Source: Pseudoxanthomonas japonensis
GTDB taxonomy: Bacteria; Pseudomonadota; Gammaproteobacteria; Xanthomonadales; Xanthomonadaceae
Assembly (NCBI RefSeq): GCF_010093445.1
Contig: NZ_PDWW01000023.1
Coordinates: forward strand, 1-64,000
Direction of reading: 5' to 3'
Length of the DNA: 64,000 nt
Shown here: positions 7,652 through 15,427 of the stretch, in pieces
How positions within the stretch are numbered: position 1 is the stretch's first letter
Layout of the letters: each line of letters begins with the position of its first letter
Made by a program: the position numbers and the translations under genes
Notes under the pieces: model-generated
Databases searched by the model: none
What the model saw: only the letters and a program-made list of their open reading frames with translations
What the model was told of the DNA's origin: nothing

Positions 7652-10399
7652 ATGGAGCTGCAGGGACGCGGGGACGCCGTTGCACACGGCCGGAACGTCG
7701 CATGGACGAGGAGCAGGCATCGCGGATTCAAGGGCCTGCTGCTGGCGATGCTGTTGCCGGTGCTGTCCCAAGCGTCACCTTCCACGCCGCCCACCCTGAT
7801 TACCCTCGCGGGAGGCGGTAGCCAGCTGGGCGATGGCGTGCCGGCGACGCAGGCCGCGCTCGGCCAGCCCGTCGACGTCGCCATCGATGGCCACGGCAAC
7901 ACCTACATCGCCGATCGCGGGCACGCGCGCGTGCGGAAAATTTCCGTCGACGGGACCATGACCACGGTCGCAGGCAATGGTTCGACGGCCTACAGCGGAG
8001 ACGGCGGCGCCGCCACGGCGGCGGGCATGCAGCCCGTTGCGGTCGCCGTCGATGCGTCCGGCACCCTCTACATTGCCGACCACGCGGGTTCGCGCATACG
8101 CAAGGTCACCCAGAACGGCATCATCTCCACGATCGCGGGCACCGGTACGCGTGGATACAGCGGCGACGGTGGGCCAGGCGTCGCCGCGTCGCTGTACGAT
8201 CCGGCGGACGTCGAGGTCGATGCGGCGGGCAACGTCTACATCGCAGACTTCGGCAACCATCGTATCCGCAGGCTCGCGCCGGGTGGCACGATCACCACCA
8301 TCGCCGGCACGGGATCGGACAGCTTTGGTGGCATGGGCCTGCCTGCCACGCAGGCCGATGTGGGCTATCCGCAGGGCCTTGCCGTCTCGCCGCAGGGCGA
8401 GGTTTACGTCGTGAACGGCTTCGTCGTCAGCCGGATCGATAGCAGCGGGATCATGGTGATGGTTGCGGGTCAAGGGAGTATCAGTGGGGATCCGGCGGCC
8501 AACAGCAGCATGAGCGACGTCCGTGACGTCGCGGTCGATGGGCGCGGCAACGTCTATGTCTCGACCAGCCATACCATCCAGATGGTGACCCCGGAAGGCG
8601 GCATGCACCACGTGGCGGGCACGCAGGACACGCGTGATGGCCAGCGGAACACCGCCTATGGTTTCGGCGGCGACGGTGGGCCGGCCACCGGGGCATGGCT
8701 TTCCGGTCCGTCGGGCATCGCACTGGATGCCGCTGGCAACCTGCTGATCGCGGACCGCTATAACGCCCGCGTCCGTCGGCTCAGTCCGGTCCCGCATCCC
8801 GAGCCGCCTCCGGGGATCGGCGCCTTCCATGGCCAGGTCAACCGCTACAACAACTTCTACAAGGACATGGTGACCGGCGACTTCAATGGAGACGGTCGCG
8901 ACGATGTCGCTTTTTCGACTGCCAAGGACGCAACGACGGAGTACAGCACCAGTATCCCGAGCCGGGTAGGCATCATGCTGCAGACGGCGCAGGGCACCTT
9001 GTCGCCGCCCGTCTACGTCGACTTCCCGGCCGTCGTCCGACCTTCCTCGGTCATGGATTTCCACGGAGGCGGCCTGGCGGTCGCCGACATGGATGGCGAC
9101 CGCATCGTCGACATCCTGGTGGCGCAAGGGGATGGCATTGGACTGATCGCGGGATCGCGGTCCGGACAGTTCTGGCGGACGTCGTTCAGCGGTGCCCATG
9201 GCGTGCCCGCCGATCGGCTGCTGGTCATGGATGTCAATCGCGATGGGCGCAAGGATGTCGTCGCACGCAGCCTTGAGGCCCCCGGCAGCGCGCAGGTGGG
9301 AGTGAGCATCTACGTCGGCGGTGGTGCGCAGGCCGTCCGGAGGGATTTCATCGCGCTGCCACACCTCCCGTTCGGCAGCATGGCGGCAGGCGACTTCAAC
9401 GGAGATGGATTGCCTGATCTCGTGCTCGCCTACACCTTCACGTTCACGAATACGAACACGGACGATGGCGGCGCCGCGCTGCTCCTTCAGGACGGCCGGT
9501 CCGGTTTCGAGCCCCCTGCGCTCTATCCCGCGCCTGGCACTGGAAAAGCCAATCTGGCGATCGGAGATCTGGATGGCGATGGCATGCTCGACATCGTCAT
9601 CACGCGTAATCGCACGAGGACGAATGCGGACATCCTGGTCCTATACCAGCGCTTCGCCGGGCAGTTCCAGAGAATCCCGCTGGCGACGGCGCCGGAACCC
9701 GACAACCTGGTCATCGCCGACATCGACCGCGATGGGCGGCAGGACCTGATCGTCCTCCACGTCAACAATTCGTCGGTCGGCTACTTCCAGCAGCATCCTT
9801 CGCGGGGCCTGACCACCGAGGCGCGATACTCGGGTGGTGGCATGTACAACCATGCGTTCAATCCCGTCGCGGTCGGTGACGTCAACAGCGATGGTCACCT
9901 GGACCTGGTCCTGCGCGAGGGCAACAGTGGCGTCTACGTGCGACTCGGCACCGGACGCAAGATCGGACTGCGCGTGAATGGAGGTCAACCTTTGATGCCT
10001 TCCGGTGCTGGCGGCAGCATGCCGCTCGTGCCGTCGGTGGCGAATGTCGCAGCGCCGACCCGCGTGCCGCTGTTAACCGCCGACAATGCATCGACGGCCA
10101 TTGATACCCGCGAGACGGGCGTCGTGTCGCGTGGCGCGAGCTGGGTGCGGGCCTGGCAGCCACAGGTCGCGATCCGGCGCATCCAGCAGGTCGTCCAGCC
10201 ATGGACGGCGAGGGCGGCCGTCATCGCCCGCCGGTGGTTCGGCACGCCGCAGGAAGAGGCGCGCGTGTCCGCGCCCGTTCGGGCCGTCCGCGTATCGACC
10301 GCCTCCCTGCCTGTACGGGTAGTAGCGGCTGCAGCGCCGGCCACGGTCGCGTGCCCCCTGTTCGTCCGCCGTTCCATCGTCTGCGAGCGGCTGCGTTGA
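7652..10399 (+). CDS. exported NHL-repeat and FG-GAP/VCBS beta-propeller protein
   Basis: This 915-residue protein begins with a basic stretch and a hydrophobic signal (GLLLAMLLPVLSQAS). Next come about five NHL-like blades (about residues 50-365), each with a (D/N)xxGNxYIAD-(F/R)-G-N/H-xRIRK core and the loop TIAGTGTxGYSGDGGPA. A second propeller follows (about 375-775), built of FG-GAP/VCBS motifs such as GDFNGDGxxD and DxNxDGxxD that bind calcium in integrin-like folds. The last about 120 residues are Ala/Val/Arg-rich with no recognised domain. The start at 7652 has a GGGAGGGG ribosome site. It is probably an extracellular or surface binding or adhesion protein; no enzymatic motif is seen. 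Confidence 0.85.
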   Translation: MELQGRGDAVAHGRNVAWTRSRHRGFKGLLLAMLLPVLSQASPSTPPTLITLAGGGSQLGDGVPATQAALGQPVDVAIDGHGNTYIADRGHARVRKISVDGTMTTVAGNGSTAYSGDGGAATAAGMQPVAVAVDASGTLYIADHAGSRIRKVTQNGIISTIAGTGTRGYSGDGGPGVAASLYDPADVEVDAAGNVYIADFGNHRIRRLAPGGTITTIAGTGSDSFGGMGLPATQADVGYPQGLAVSPQGEVYVVNGFVVSRIDSSGIMVMVAGQGSISGDPAANSSMSDVRDVAVDGRGNVYVSTSHTIQMVTPEGGMHHVAGTQDTRDGQRNTAYGFGGDGGPATGAWLSGPSGIALDAAGNLLIADRYNARVRRLSPVPHPEPPPGIGAFHGQVNRYNNFYKDMVTGDFNGDGRDDVAFSTAKDATTEYSTSIPSRVGIMLQTAQGTLSPPVYVDFPAVVRPSSVMDFHGGGLAVADMDGDRIVDILVAQGDGIGLIAGSRSGQFWRTSFSGAHGVPADRLLVMDVNRDGRKDVVARSLEAPGSAQVGVSIYVGGGAQAVRRDFIALPHLPFGSMAAGDFNGDGLPDLVLAYTFTFTNTNTDDGGAALLLQDGRSGFEPPALYPAPGTGKANLAIGDLDGDGMLDIVITRNRTRTNADILVLYQRFAGQFQRIPLATAPEPDNLVIADIDRDGRQDLIVLHVNNSSVGYFQQHPSRGLTTEARYSGGGMYNHAFNPVAVGDVNSDGHLDLVLREGNSGVYVRLGTGRKIGLRVNGGQPLMPSGAGGSMPLVPSVANVAAPTRVPLLTADNASTAIDTRETGVVSRGASWVRAWQPQVAIRRIQQVVQPWTARAAVIARRWFGTPQEEARVSAPVRAVRVSTASLPVRVVAAAAPATVACPLFVRRSIVCERLR

Positions 10400-10424
10400 T
10401 GTGCCGGGTCGCGCGGTGACGGTG

Positions 10425-10991
10425 TCAGGCGCGGAGCGGCTCCACCCTGCATCCGTCGCCATCGCAAGCGGGCGCATGTTCCGTCGGGTCCGCTGGTAGC
10501 GGCAGTCGCGAGGTGGCTTCCGCCTCATGCACCAGCGATGCGATCTGCGCGCCCAGCACCAGATCGCCGACCTGGCCGAAGTGCTGGTGGCGGATCCGGC
10601 CCTGTGCGTCGATCAGCACCAGCGTCGGTGTGCCGCGCATCGCGTAGGCCTCCATCGTCTGCGGAATCGGGCCGCGCGTGCCGGGCCGGTCCACGCCGAC
10701 GGGGAAGCCAATGCGGTACTCGTGCAGGAACGCTTCCAGCGCGACCGGCGTCATCGCCGCGTGGTGCTCGAAGACGGTGTGCAGTCCGATGACGGCGACC
10801 TGGTCGCGCGGGAACGTGGCGTGCACGCGCGCCGCCTGGGGTAGGCCGTGCGCGACGCAGCCGGGGCAGAGCATCTGGAAAGCTTCCAGCACGACGACCT
10901 TGCCGCGCAGGGATTCGAGGGTGATGGCGTCAGGCGTGTTGAACCAGCGGTCCACCTGCAACGGTGGCGCCGGGCGATCAATGGCGTTCAT
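10425..10991 (-). CDS. thioredoxin-fold redoxin with CPGC motif
   Basis: This 188-residue protein has an AhpC/TlpA-type thioredoxin fold. After LRGKVVVLEAFQMLC comes the redox motif CPGC (Cys42, Cys45), then a cis-proline region RGTPTLVLID and a C-terminal CDGDGC pair (Cys176, Cys181). It should carry out thiol-disulfide exchange. No signal peptide is visible, so it is probably cytoplasmic unless the start is wrong. It lies last in a minus-strand series with the periplasmic protein and the cysteine-rich MarR regulator, which suggests that the regulator controls a thiol-stress response. Confidence 0.82.
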   Translation of the reverse strand: MNAIDRPAPPLQVDRWFNTPDAITLESLRGKVVVLEAFQMLCPGCVAHGLPQAARVHATFPRDQVAVIGLHTVFEHHAAMTPVALEAFLHEYRIGFPVGVDRPGTRGPIPQTMEAYAMRGTPTLVLIDAQGRIRHQHFGQVGDLVLGAQIASLVHEAEATSRLPLPADPTEHAPACDGDGCRVEPLRA

Positions 10992-11014
10992 CGGGATGTC
11001 TCGTGGGTTCGCGA

Positions 11015-11033
11015 CCGGCCTGGTGCAGGCCGG
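11015..11033 (-). terminator. intercistronic hairpin
   Basis: CCGGCCTG and CAGGCCGG pair perfectly around a 3-nt loop in the 57-bp space between the periplasmic protein gene and the redoxin gene. There is no T-run, so it may lower read-through or stabilise the upstream mRNA rather than terminate fully. Confidence 0.45.
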
Positions 11034-11048
11034 CGCGAGGGAGAGGGA

Positions 11049-11807
11049 TTACTTGTTCGGCTTGCCCGGCAGACTGAGGTTGCCGGAGGCGACCTTGAGC
11101 ACGTCCGCCACGCACAGCAGCGGGGCATGCACGCTGGCGTTGACGCGCAGGCCGGCGGTGACGCCGTCGAAGCTGCCGGCGGTGACCACGCCGATGTCGT
11201 CGAACGGCACCTTCACTTCCACCGTCTCCGCATTGAGCGTCGGGCTCCAGCCGGGGCTGTCGAGCAGGATGGGGAAGCCCGGCCAGGTCTTCGGCAGGCG
11301 CGGCTTGCTGCCTTCCGGAATGTCTACCACGCCCAGCGCGCCCGGACCGCAGGCCTCGTTCGGCTGCAGCACGACCCAGTGGCTGTGCCAGAGGTCGCCA
11401 TCGTTGTCGAGCTTGCCGTCGCCGTTCTCGTCGTACAGCGGCGTGTCGTCGAAGTCGGGATGCGCGGTGACCGCCATCGCGAGGATGCCGGCGCCCTTCT
11501 CGAAGCCGACCTCGTACGGGTCGATGGTGGTCGGCCACACGTAGGAGAACACATCGCTGCCGGCCAGCTTGCCGGTCGCCGCCGGCGTGGTCTTGCCGGC
11601 CTTGCCGGAGACGGCCATGTGGAAGGTGGCGATGTTCTTCTCGGTGGTGATCTTGGTGTGCACGATGTCGAAATCGGCCGTCACGGCTTTGTTGGCGGCT
11701 GACGCGATGCCGCCGGTGTGGGCCTTGCCGTCGTGGGCGTGCGCGCCGCCGATGGCCAGCGCGAGTGCGGCGGCCAACGCGAAACGTCGGGTGGTGTTCT
11801 GGCGCAT
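11049..11807 (-). CDS. periplasmic protein of unknown function
   Basis: This 252-residue protein has a clear signal peptide (RRFALAAALALAIGGAHA, cleaved about residue 24) followed by a His-containing segment HDGKAHTGG. The mature part includes DENGDGKLD, which looks like an EF-hand-type calcium loop, followed by LWHSHWV. Two cysteines (in NEACGPG and LLCVAD) could form a disulfide. I do not recognise the family. The ribosome site (AGAGGAG) is strong. Its position between a cysteine-rich MarR regulator and a CPGC redoxin suggests it belongs to the same envelope or redox response; a metal- or ligand-binding role is a guess. Confidence 0.8.
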   Translation of the reverse strand: MRQNTTRRFALAAALALAIGGAHAHDGKAHTGGIASAANKAVTADFDIVHTKITTEKNIATFHMAVSGKAGKTTPAATGKLAGSDVFSYVWPTTIDPYEVGFEKGAGILAMAVTAHPDFDDTPLYDENGDGKLDNDGDLWHSHWVVLQPNEACGPGALGVVDIPEGSKPRLPKTWPGFPILLDSPGWSPTLNAETVEVKVPFDDIGVVTAGSFDGVTAGLRVNASVHAPLLCVADVLKVASGNLSLPGKPNK

Positions 11808-11853
11808 AATTGAACTCCTCTTGCTTGCTCTCTCAGGGTGGGTGGGAGGTACC

Positions 11854-11893
11854 GGGCGGCGTCCGATTGCAGTCGGGCGCCGCCCATCTTTTT
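11854..11893 (+). terminator. hairpin with T-run, plus-strand orientation
   Basis: GGGCGGCG pairs with CGCCGCCC, with an inner CCGA/TCGG extension, and is followed by ATCTTTTT. This is a textbook intrinsic terminator read on the plus strand, yet both flanking genes are on the minus strand. On the minus strand it would form a leader hairpin before the periplasmic protein gene, without a T-run. Confidence 0.55.
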
Positions 11894-11897
11894 CCGC

Positions 11898-12542
11898 CTA
11901 GGGCGGAGTCGGTTGCCGGAAGCACAGGACGCTTGCCTCGCGTTGATCGTCATCGGCGGGCTGCTGCTCCGCGCAGTCCACGCGCAGTTCCGCATCGCCG
12001 AACGCCTTGTCCAGAAACGCGCAGACATGCGGCGCGTCGCGTCGGCCCGAGGCGAACGGACGGAAGAACCCGCAGCCCAGGCAGGTGCGCAGGCCGGTGG
12101 CCAGGCCCTGTTCCTGCGCCTCGTTGACCAGCAGCTGGGTCACGCGCAGCAGCGCGCCGAGATCGGCTTCGCCCAGCGACTCCACCAGCGAGCCCATGCC
12201 CTGGTCGGGGCGCTGCAGCTGCGTGGCCATGCGCGAGCCGGCGGACGTCAGGCGTACGCGCGCGGCGCGCGCATCGTCGGGGTCGGGCGTGCGACGGATC
12301 CACCGTTTGCCTTCCAGCGCCTTCAGCGAATCGCTGAGACTCGCCGCCGAGACCCCCAGGCGCTCGGCGATCTGGCGTGCACGCAGGCCGTCCTGCACGC
12401 CTTGCAGCATGCGCAGCACGGCGGCTTGGGTCGGTGGCAGCGACGGTGTGCCGTCCTGGCGCCAGGACTGCGCACGGACCAGCGAGGACAATTGCTCGAG
12501 TCCGCGCGTGGCCTGCCTGCGTTGGAAGGGGGTATCGATCAT
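11898..12542 (-). CDS. MarR-type regulator with C-terminal cysteine cluster
   Basis: This 214-residue regulator has a winged helix-turn-helix (about residues 35-110: PPTQAAVLRML, LRARQIAERLGVSAASLSDSLKALEGKRWI, and the wing DPDDARAARVRLT). It also has a tail not found in plain MarR proteins, containing C154-x2-C157, His172-x-C174 and C190. The spacing suggests a zinc, iron-sulfur or thiol sensor. No Shine-Dalgarno sequence precedes the ATG, and the predicted promoter places transcription start at or next to it, so the mRNA may be leaderless. It probably represses itself and the downstream periplasmic protein and redoxin genes through the dyad at 12551-12567. Confidence 0.85.
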   Translation of the reverse strand: MIDTPFQRRQATRGLEQLSSLVRAQSWRQDGTPSLPPTQAAVLRMLQGVQDGLRARQIAERLGVSAASLSDSLKALEGKRWIRRTPDPDDARAARVRLTSAGSRMATQLQRPDQGMGSLVESLGEADLGALLRVTQLLVNEAQEQGLATGLRTCLGCGFFRPFASGRRDAPHVCAFLDKAFGDAELRVDCAEQQPADDDQREASVLCFRQPTPP

Positions 12543-12549
12543 GGCGTAT

Positions 12550-12578
12550 AAGTTAGGACTCCTAACTATATAAGTCAA
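12550..12578 (-). promoter_or_regulatory. marR promoter with embedded operator
   Basis: Read on the minus strand, TTGACT (12578-12573) and TAACTT (12555-12550) are separated by 17 bp, a plausible sigma-70 promoter. Inside it sits the dyad AGTTAGGA-C-TCCTAACT (12551-12567), 8 bp per arm with a single central base, the size and placement expected for a MarR dimer blocking RNA polymerase. The elements are seen directly; autoregulation is inferred. Confidence 0.65.
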
Positions 12579-12615
12579 CGACCGTCCGTCGGCGTGGGCA
12601 GGACTGGCCTGCATG

Positions 12616-13149
12616 TCACCACCGCATCATCGGCAGCGGCGAGAAGGGATGCCGATACAGGCGTTGCAGGGTGAACTGCAGCAGGCGGCGATGGAATCCC
12701 GCATCGGGAAACCTCACCCTGACCTCGTGCACCACGTCGCGGCTCAGGCCGAAGCGCAACGCGCCGTTGCTGACGTCGATCCAGTCGGCACGCCGAAACG
12801 TCTCCACGCTCGCATGCGTGTCCGTTGGCATGCGCCGGATCCGGTGGTGATGGTCGATCATCGCGTCCACGTCCTCCTGCCACTCCGGCCTGCCGATCGC
12901 CTGCAGGTGGTTCCGGGCGAGCAGGCGCGACGGCGGGAGATAGTCGAAAGTGCGTGCCGTCCAGATGCCGAGGTCGTGGAACGCCACGGCGATGCAGAGC
13001 TTCTCCAGCGCCTCCGCATCGCCGGGCGCCAGCAGCCAGTAGAAATTCGCGACCCGGTATGCGTGATGGCGGTAGCCGGCCGCATCGCCGCCGAGGTGCG
13101 GGGCGTGCGCATGGAGCAGGGCATCCAGCGTGGGCAGCGACGTCAGCAT
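12616..13149 (-). CDS. HD-domain protein
   Basis: This 177-residue protein carries the metal-binding residues of the HD phosphohydrolase fold: HHAYRV (His28/His29), AFHDLGIW (His58-Asp59) and a later DHHHRIRR. Such enzymes hydrolyse phosphate esters or nucleotides in the cytoplasm; the substrate here is unknown. It starts 19 bp after the membrane protein gene ends, so it is probably the last gene of that operon. No partner domain such as RelA or GGDEF is fused. Confidence 0.78.
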   Translation of the reverse strand: MLTSLPTLDALLHAHAPHLGGDAAGYRHHAYRVANFYWLLAPGDAEALEKLCIAVAFHDLGIWTARTFDYLPPSRLLARNHLQAIGRPEWQEDVDAMIDHHHRIRRMPTDTHASVETFRRADWIDVSNGALRFGLSRDVVHEVRVRFPDAGFHRRLLQFTLQRLYRHPFSPLPMMRW

Positions 13150-13168
13150 GGCCGCTGCACGCCAGCGC

Positions 13169-13675
13169 TCAGGTCGCAGGATGGGCCAGCTGCACCCGCC
13201 CGCGGCGCAGTGCGCGCACCTGCAGGACCATGCCCACGAGGAACACGAGGAACGTCGCGCCCACCAGCTTCTGCAGCAGCGGATCCTGCGGACCCGACAC
13301 CAGCGGTGCGCCGATCGGCACGCGCGTCAGCGTTTCGGTGAAGCCGGGGATGAAGTGGAAGTACACGGTCAGCGTGAAGGCCAGCGATGCCGCGACATGC
13401 CGCCACGAACCGAGCACGGCGTTGCGGCCCAGCAGCACCGCGATGGCGAGCACGAGCAGGGTCAGCACGGTCAGGCCATGCGCTTCGCTCAGCTTGCCGG
13501 TCCGCATCAGGAAGAAACTGGTCAGGCAGGTGGCGACGGTGAACCAGGTGTAGGTCTTGCCCAGCGCGGTCGCATAGCGGATGTCGTGGAAGCGCAGCAG
13601 CGCGTACAGGCCGCCGAACAGCGACACGAGGCTGATGGCGGTGTGGAACCAGCCGAACGGCGTGATGTTGAGCAT
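13169..13675 (-). CDS. integral membrane protein, about four spans
   Basis: This 168-residue protein is mostly hydrophobic, with probable membrane spans near residues 8-27, 40-57, 68-88, 95-110 and 138-155, and a basic C-terminal tail (LRRGRVQ). I do not recognise a named family. It begins 9 bp after the stop of the SMP-30-like gene and ends 19 bp before the HD-domain gene, which indicates cotranscription. Function unknown. Confidence 0.75.
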   Translation of the reverse strand: MLNITPFGWFHTAISLVSLFGGLYALLRFHDIRYATALGKTYTWFTVATCLTSFFLMRTGKLSEAHGLTVLTLLVLAIAVLLGRNAVLGSWRHVAASLAFTLTVYFHFIPGFTETLTRVPIGAPLVSGPQDPLLQKLVGATFLVFLVGMVLQVRALRRGRVQLAHPAT

Positions 13676-13684
13676 GGGAACTCC

Positions 13685-14767
13685 TCAGCGGGCATGCGGT
13701 GGCGGATCGGGAAGGTCGAACTGCATGAGGTTCCAGCGGGTGACGTCCTCCTCCCATTCGTCCCCCGCGACAGGCGTGAGCGGCAGGGCGAGGTTGGCGA
13801 CGATCATCCGCCGTCCCTGCACGACGGATGCGGCAGGGAACAGCAGCCCACGCGGCAGGCCATCGGCGGTCACGCCGAGGAAATCCCCCGCGCGGTGGCG
13901 CAAGCGGCCGCGCTCGTCGAGTGCGACGAGGGTGTCGATCTGGTTCGCCGCCACCCACAGCAGTCCCTGGTGGAACAGCAGGCCGTCGGCGCCGTAGACG
14001 CCGTCGGCGAGTACCTCGATGGCACCATCCGGCACGCGCTTGCGCAGGACGCGGCCGTCCCCGGCATTGTTGAGGTAAAGGATCGATTCGTCCGCGTTGA
14101 ACGCCAGTCCGTTCGCACCGAACGGCAGCGCGCCGGTAGTCGCCAGCAGCGGATCGCGTGCGAACACCTCGACATGGCATGGCCTGCACGTCGCGACGTC
14201 GGCGATCCGGTAGATTGCGCCCTGGAAGGAATCCGACACGTAGAGGTCGCCGGCGCGGTCGAAGACCATCCCGTTGATTGCCGGGAATCCCTGCGAGCCG
14301 TAGGTGATGGCGTCCTGGCTGCCGTCAGGATTGGCGATCTCGCGCGGTGGCGGGGCCGCAGGTATCAGCGCGGCGAACATCACTACGTCCTCGACCGGCG
14401 TACCGGCGGTGAAGCGTGCATCGAGTCGCTGCAGCTTCGACGCACCGAAGTTCAGCACGTATAGCTTGCCGTCGCGGAAGGCGATGCCGGTCAGCGGCGT
14501 CGCACCGAACCGGCGCTGGGCGAGCAGGCGGCCGTCGGCATCGAAGCGCAGCAGTTGGTTGTCGCGCGCTGCCGCCGGTTCGCGCGCGTCGAAGGTGCCG
14601 GCGTAGACCTCGCCACTGGCGGGATCGGTGGCCAGGCTTTCCGGATGGCGCACGTTGTCGGGCAGCACCACGAAAGGCGTCACCGGCAGGCGCGCCAGGT
14701 CCGCCGCCTGTGCGTACGCGCCTGCGAACAGGCCTGCCAGGCATAGCAGCGTGAGTCGAACGGGCAT
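13685..14767 (-). CDS. exported SMP-30/gluconolactonase-like beta-propeller
   Basis: This 360-residue protein has a signal peptide (LTLLCLAGLFAGAYAQA, about 20 residues) and a six-bladed propeller pattern: PESLATDPASGEVYAG, INGMVFDRAGDLYVSDSFQGAIYRI and GANGLAFNADESILYLNNAGDG. These resemble SMP-30/gluconolactonase and NHL-type proteins that hydrolyse lactones or bind small ligands in the periplasm. A C-x2-C pair in ATCRPCHV could be a disulfide. It heads a close-spaced group with the membrane and HD-domain genes. The actual substrate is unknown. Confidence 0.8.
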   Translation of the reverse strand: MPVRLTLLCLAGLFAGAYAQAADLARLPVTPFVVLPDNVRHPESLATDPASGEVYAGTFDAREPAAARDNQLLRFDADGRLLAQRRFGATPLTGIAFRDGKLYVLNFGASKLQRLDARFTAGTPVEDVVMFAALIPAAPPPREIANPDGSQDAITYGSQGFPAINGMVFDRAGDLYVSDSFQGAIYRIADVATCRPCHVEVFARDPLLATTGALPFGANGLAFNADESILYLNNAGDGRVLRKRVPDGAIEVLADGVYGADGLLFHQGLLWVAANQIDTLVALDERGRLRHRAGDFLGVTADGLPRGLLFPAASVVQGRRMIVANLALPLTPVAGDEWEEDVTRWNLMQFDLPDPPPHAR

Positions 14768-14854
14768 GTCGGGATCCGCGGCGAGACAGCCTGCACGCTC
14801 GCATGGCGCCCGCGTCCGCTGCTTGTACCGGCGTGCGGTCGCGGATTCCCACAA

Positions 14855-14885
14855 CGACGAACGCCGGCACGGGGCCGGCGTCGTC
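14855..14885 (-). terminator. hairpin after doxX-like gene
   Basis: CGCCGGC and GCCGGCG form the core of a stem extended by CGACG/CGTCG, just downstream of the DoxX gene stop on the minus strand. It probably separates that transcript from the SMP-30-like operon. Confidence 0.55.
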
Positions 14886-14906
14886 CTGTCGCAGGGCTGC
14901 GATGGA

Positions 14907-15314
14907 TCAGCTGTTGTCGACGCTCCAGCCGCCGGCACCGCGTGCCGCCAGCGTGATGAAGCCGCCGGCGATGGCGATGTTCTTGAGGAGCATGATCTGC
15001 TGGATCTGGTCGCCGAGGTTGCTGTGGAAGATCACCGCGCTGGCGATCGAGAACGCGGCGAGCAGGCTGGCGACGATGCGCGTGCGGTAGCCGGCGACGA
15101 TGGCCAGGCCGCCGACCACTTCCAGCGCGATGACCAGCGGCAGCAGGGCGCCGGGGACGCCGACCGATTCCATGTAGCCGGCGGTGCCGGCGTAGGCGGT
15201 CAGCTTGCCGAGGCCGGAGATGACGAACAGCGAAGCGAGCAGGGTGCGGCCGGCCAGGTCGGCGGCGCCACGAAGGGCAGGGGTACGGGTGAGCGGGGCG
15301 GTAACGGTGGACAT
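14907..15314 (-). CDS. DoxX family membrane protein
   Basis: This 135-residue inner-membrane protein has four predicted spans and the DoxX signatures GRTLLASLFVISGLGKL and IVAGYRTRIVASLLAAF. DoxX/YphA-type proteins are linked to oxidative stress and thiol metabolism in several bacteria, without a settled reaction. The start at 15314 has a GGAG ribosome site; a longer frame upstream lacks family similarity. It is transcribed divergently from the LysR gene at 15428, a typical regulator-target arrangement. Confidence 0.85.
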   Translation of the reverse strand: MSTVTAPLTRTPALRGAADLAGRTLLASLFVISGLGKLTAYAGTAGYMESVGVPGALLPLVIALEVVGGLAIVAGYRTRIVASLLAAFSIASAVIFHSNLGDQIQQIMLLKNIAIAGGFITLAARGAGGWSVDNS

Positions 15315-15395
15315 GATGGACTCCGGGGAATGAGGTAGGTGCAGCGGGTACGGGGCGCAGGTTAGGCCGTCGCCATGCATCCAGGAAGCCTATAT

Positions 15396-15408
15396 ATTTC
15401 GATGAAAT
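15396..15408. promoter_or_regulatory. candidate LysR operator
   Basis: ATTTC-GAT-GAAAT is a perfect 5-bp dyad between the divergent doxX-like and LysR genes, 19 bp before the LysR start. It is likely to be the site through which the LysR protein controls itself and the DoxX gene. Confidence 0.5.
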
Positions 15409-15427
15409 CCATCGTCTGGAGCGATAC

